Assembly: GCA_002730365.1 (NCBI GenBank)
Contig: PBZZ01000131.1
Coordinates: forward strand, 1-7,895
Direction of reading: 5' to 3'
DNA length: 7,895 bases
Source: Deltaproteobacteria bacterium
Lineage (GTDB): Bacteria; SAR324; NAC60-12
Below, one piece after another: positions 6,085 through 7,895 of this stretch; position 1 is the stretch's first letter, and every line of letters starts with the position of its first letter. The translations under genes were made by a program, and so were the position numbers. A model generated the notes under the pieces. The model worked only from the letters and a program-made list of their open reading frames with translations, was not told the origin of the DNA and ran no database searches.

Positions 6085-6975
6085 CTAGGTACGTGATGAG
6101 TCAAGTCGCATTTCAAGGCGGCGAAAAATCAGTGCGCAGGAATAGCACAGAACAAAGTAAACTCCTGCAACGAAAACCCAGACTTCAAAGACACGTTGTG
6201 TGGAGTTGGCTACTTCCAGTGTCAAAAAAGTCAGCTCTTGGATGGAGATCAATGAGACAATCGAAGAATCCTTGATCAGGATAATGAATTGACCTGCCAG
6301 GGGAGGAATTACACGTTGAAGAGCCTGAGGCAAAACAACGTAGCGCATCTGTTGCCAGCGACTCAGGCCAATACTCATTGCCGCTTCTCGTTGACCAGTT
6401 GAGACAGATTGAATCCCAGAGCGCACAATCTCTGTGATGTAGGCCGCTTCAAAGAGGGCGAGACAGAAAATTCCTGAAAAGGTGTTCGAGAGCAAAGAAA
6501 CTGGACCAAAGAGAAACTCCACCACACTTTGACCAGTATGGCCCAGGCGTTGGTCAAGGGTATCTAAGCCAAGTAGTGGGATGATCTGGCTGCTAATGAA
6601 GAAGTAAAAAACGAAGATGAAAACAATGGGGGGAACGTTCCGAATCAACTCAACGTAGAGCCGACTGAAGGCCTGGGGAAACAGCCGACGGCTGGTTCGC
6701 ATCATGCCAGTAACGAATCCGATTAGTGTCGCCAGAATGATACTCCAGAAAGCCAACCGAAGTGTCGTCAGCAGGCCCTTAACCAAGAGGTTTGGTAGCA
6801 GTGATTGGGTTTCTTCATCCCAGCGGAACAAGTAACCGGGCAGGAAGCCCCAGTCCCATTGGTAGACCAACACGGTGTTAACCCGGTAGCCGATGAAACC
6901 AAAAAACCCAATAATTCCCAACAGAACCACTGAGTCTACCCAAGACCAGCGATAGCGCGAGGTAGATCGAGACAT
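6085..6975 (-). CDS. Polar amino acid-type ABC transporter permease (HisM/GltK-like)
   Basis: This 296-residue integral membrane protein has the PAAT permease signature. The EAA loop (about 198-219, EAAMSIGLSRW...VVLPQA) contacts the ATPase, and the ELIRNVPP segment (109-116) corresponds to the usual E..RGTP motif. Hydrophobic segments lie near 15-33, 66-90, 112-135, 160-180, 225-245 and 265-284. The first, plus the polar loop 34-60, is an N-terminal extension relative to compact 220-residue permeases, like that in GltK/AapM-type subunits. Only one permease gene is present, so it probably forms a homodimer or pairs with a subunit encoded elsewhere. The start at 6975 has no visible Shine-Dalgarno, and the 63-base spacer upstream is dominated by a hairpin ending 15 bases before the ATG. 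Confidence 0.95.
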   Translation of the reverse strand: MSRSTSRYRWSWVDSVVLLGIIGFFGFIGYRVNTVLVYQWDWGFLPGYLFRWDEETQSLLPNLLVKGLLTTLRLAFWSIILATLIGFVTGMMRTSRRLFPQAFSRLYVELIRNVPPIVFIFVFYFFISSQIIPLLGLDTLDQRLGHTGQSVVEFLFGPVSLLSNTFSGIFCLALFEAAYITEIVRSGIQSVSTGQREAAMSIGLSRWQQMRYVVLPQALQRVIPPLAGQFIILIKDSSIVSLISIQELTFLTLEVANSTQRVFEVWVFVAGVYFVLCYSCALIFRRLEMRLDSSRT

Positions 6976-6990
6976 GCGATCACATACACT

Positions 6991-7025
6991 GGTGGGAGAA
7001 GTTTCCTGTAGGATCTTCCCCCACC
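6991..7025 (-). promoter_or_regulatory. Strong intercistronic hairpin between binding protein and permease genes
   Basis: Positions 6991-7001 and 7015-7025 form an 11-base-pair stem in minus-strand RNA (GGUGGGGGAAG with CUUCUCCCACC, one G-U pair). Within the 13-base loop, 7004-7006 can also pair with 7011-7013 around a 4-base loop. The 3' side has no U-tract, so it is not a standard terminator. Placed just after the solute-binding gene, it fits the kind of stem-loop that shields an upstream message from 3' exonucleases and raises binding-protein levels over the membrane subunits, as known for malE-malF. That role is inferred. Confidence 0.65.
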
Positions 7026-7038
7026 TGAATTAGATAAA

Positions 7039-7881
7039 TTACTGCTGATCGACTTGATCTGCCCAGTCCATCGTCTTGAACCAGTAGTGATGTCGCTTTT
7101 CGAGCCACCCGCTACTGGTGTTGACCATGATCCAGTTGGAGAAGAAGTTCATCGCATCGGGATCTCCCTTGCGAATACCAAATGCCTCGTCTCCGCGAGA
7201 CAGATTTTCTGTGGTCGGCATATAAAGAGCGTCAGGATAACGATAAGTAAACTTTACTGGCTTTGGATGGCTGGAGAGCGTGGCGTGTGCGTTCCCGTTC
7301 ACAACTTCCTGAAAGGCCATCGTATCATCGTCAAACTGTCGAATTTTGGCTTTCGGCCATATTTTCTCAACTGCATCTGTACATGGCGTGACCCCACGTC
7401 GACAAACAAAGATCACATCAGAGCGATTGAACCCTTCTGGCCAAGCAAAATCACCAGCTAGTTTCTTACTAGCAGCAATCCCCATCCCAGAGTGAGCATA
7501 GGGAGCGGTGAAGTTGATGGTGAGATTACGCTGAGGAGTGACACTCATTCCACCAATGATAACATCAAATTTTCCAGCAATCAGTGCGGGAATAATACCG
7601 GACCATTGTGTGGGTACAAACTCAATGTCAACGCCCATGTCTTCAGCAACCTTCTTGGCAACATCAATCTCAAAACCGATCAATTCACCCTGCTTGTTGC
7701 GCATCGCCCAAGGCACAAAGGTGGACATGCCAACCATTAACTTGCCGCGCTTCTTGATCGTCTCGATAACGCTTTCAGAAGTCAGCTGTTGTTGAGTCTC
7801 TCCAGCCAAAGCACCTGTATATGCAGGTAGCATCAGCAACAGGCCTAACAGAAGAGTTAGTGAAGTTTTCAAGACTTTCAT
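7039..7881 (-). CDS. Periplasmic solute-binding protein of a polar amino acid-type (PAAT) ABC transporter
   Basis: This 280-residue protein has a Sec signal peptide (MKVLK n-region, hydrophobic 8-20, likely cut after ALA26) with no lipobox Cys, so it should be soluble in the periplasm. The rest matches bacterial extracellular solute-binding family 3 (PF00497): GFEIDVAKKVAED (69-81), GGMSVTPQR with R118 (110-118, carboxylate-binding Arg), the F..PYA strand and the C-terminal SRGDEAFGIRKGD (228-240). In the second lobe, where amino-acid binders usually show G-x-x-DA-x-x-x-D, this protein has G196-N-A-H199-A-T-L-S-S204, so the Asp expected to hold an alpha-amino group is apparently Ser. C160 and C167 flank the ligand-loop G163-V-T165 and could form a disulfide. 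An AGAGGA Shine-Dalgarno (7885-7890) precedes the ATG. It is the first visible gene of the operon; the promoter would lie beyond the right edge. Confidence 0.95.
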   Translation of the reverse strand: MKVLKTSLTLLLGLLLMLPAYTGALAGETQQQLTSESVIETIKKRGKLMVGMSTFVPWAMRNKQGELIGFEIDVAKKVAEDMGVDIEFVPTQWSGIIPALIAGKFDVIIGGMSVTPQRNLTINFTAPYAHSGMGIAASKKLAGDFAWPEGFNRSDVIFVCRRGVTPCTDAVEKIWPKAKIRQFDDDTMAFQEVVNGNAHATLSSHPKPVKFTYRYPDALYMPTTENLSRGDEAFGIRKGDPDAMNFFSNWIMVNTSSGWLEKRHHYWFKTMDWADQVDQQ

Positions 7882-7884
7882 TCG

Positions 7885-7890
7885 TCCTCT
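7885..7890 (-). promoter_or_regulatory. Ribosome-binding site of the solute-binding protein gene
   Basis: AGAGGA on the minus strand lies 3 bases before the ATG at 7879-7881 (GAGG core 4 bases away). It is one of the few clear Shine-Dalgarno sequences in the window and is consistent with high expression of the binding protein relative to downstream genes. Confidence 0.65.
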
Positions 7891-7895
7891 TTTCA

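Noticed and set aside
5439..6275. Plus-strand open frames opposite the ABC ATPase and permease
   Set aside because: They mirror strongly conserved ATPase and permease coding sequence, are Ser/Arg-rich antisense products and have no supporting signals.

Overview
The window looks like chromosomal DNA from a free-living, Gram-negative, probably marine proteobacterium (perhaps an alphaproteobacterium or SAR324-type lineage). The grounds are indirect: moderate GC by eye, tight operon spacing, a solute-binding protein with a Sec signal peptide and no lipobox, and a set of small-molecule enzyme families common in pelagic bacteria (PhyH dioxygenase, SnoaL-like, AhpD-like, HD-domain, sulfotransferase). 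No RNA gene, CRISPR array, insertion sequence, phage gene or replication origin was seen.

Right half (about 4005-7881, minus strand, transcribed right to left): a five-gene putative operon. It encodes a periplasmic polar-amino-acid-type binding protein, one ABC permease, one ABC ATPase, an HD-domain protein of the PhnZ/MIOX mixed-valent di-iron oxygenase type, and an AhpD-like carboxymuconolactone-decarboxylase-fold protein. Spacers are 63, 20, 35 and 9 bases. A strong hairpin lies between the binding protein and the permease and could set their relative dosage. The likely logic is uptake of a small carboxylate-bearing compound followed by oxidative processing. The substrate is unknown. The binding protein keeps the carboxylate-binding Arg but appears to lack the Asp that normally holds an alpha-amino group. 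The HD enzyme appears to keep all six metal ligands but differs from PhnZ at three substrate-contact positions.

Middle (3250-3858, minus): a pentapeptide-repeat protein whose helix is broken by an insertion that shifts the repeat phase. It converges with a lone plus-strand PAPS-dependent sulfotransferase of eukaryotic cytosolic type (2213-3208).

Left part (minus): a 335-residue protein made of two SnoaL/NTF2-like domains (1019-2026), then a phytanoyl-CoA-dioxygenase-family Fe(II)/2-oxoglutarate enzyme that runs off the left edge (1-851). The region reads as an accessory cluster for uptake and modification of a small molecule. The combination of PAAT transporter, altered PhnZ-like oxygenase and AhpD-like protein is the best candidate for an undescribed pathway. 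No intergenic gap exceeds 190 bases.
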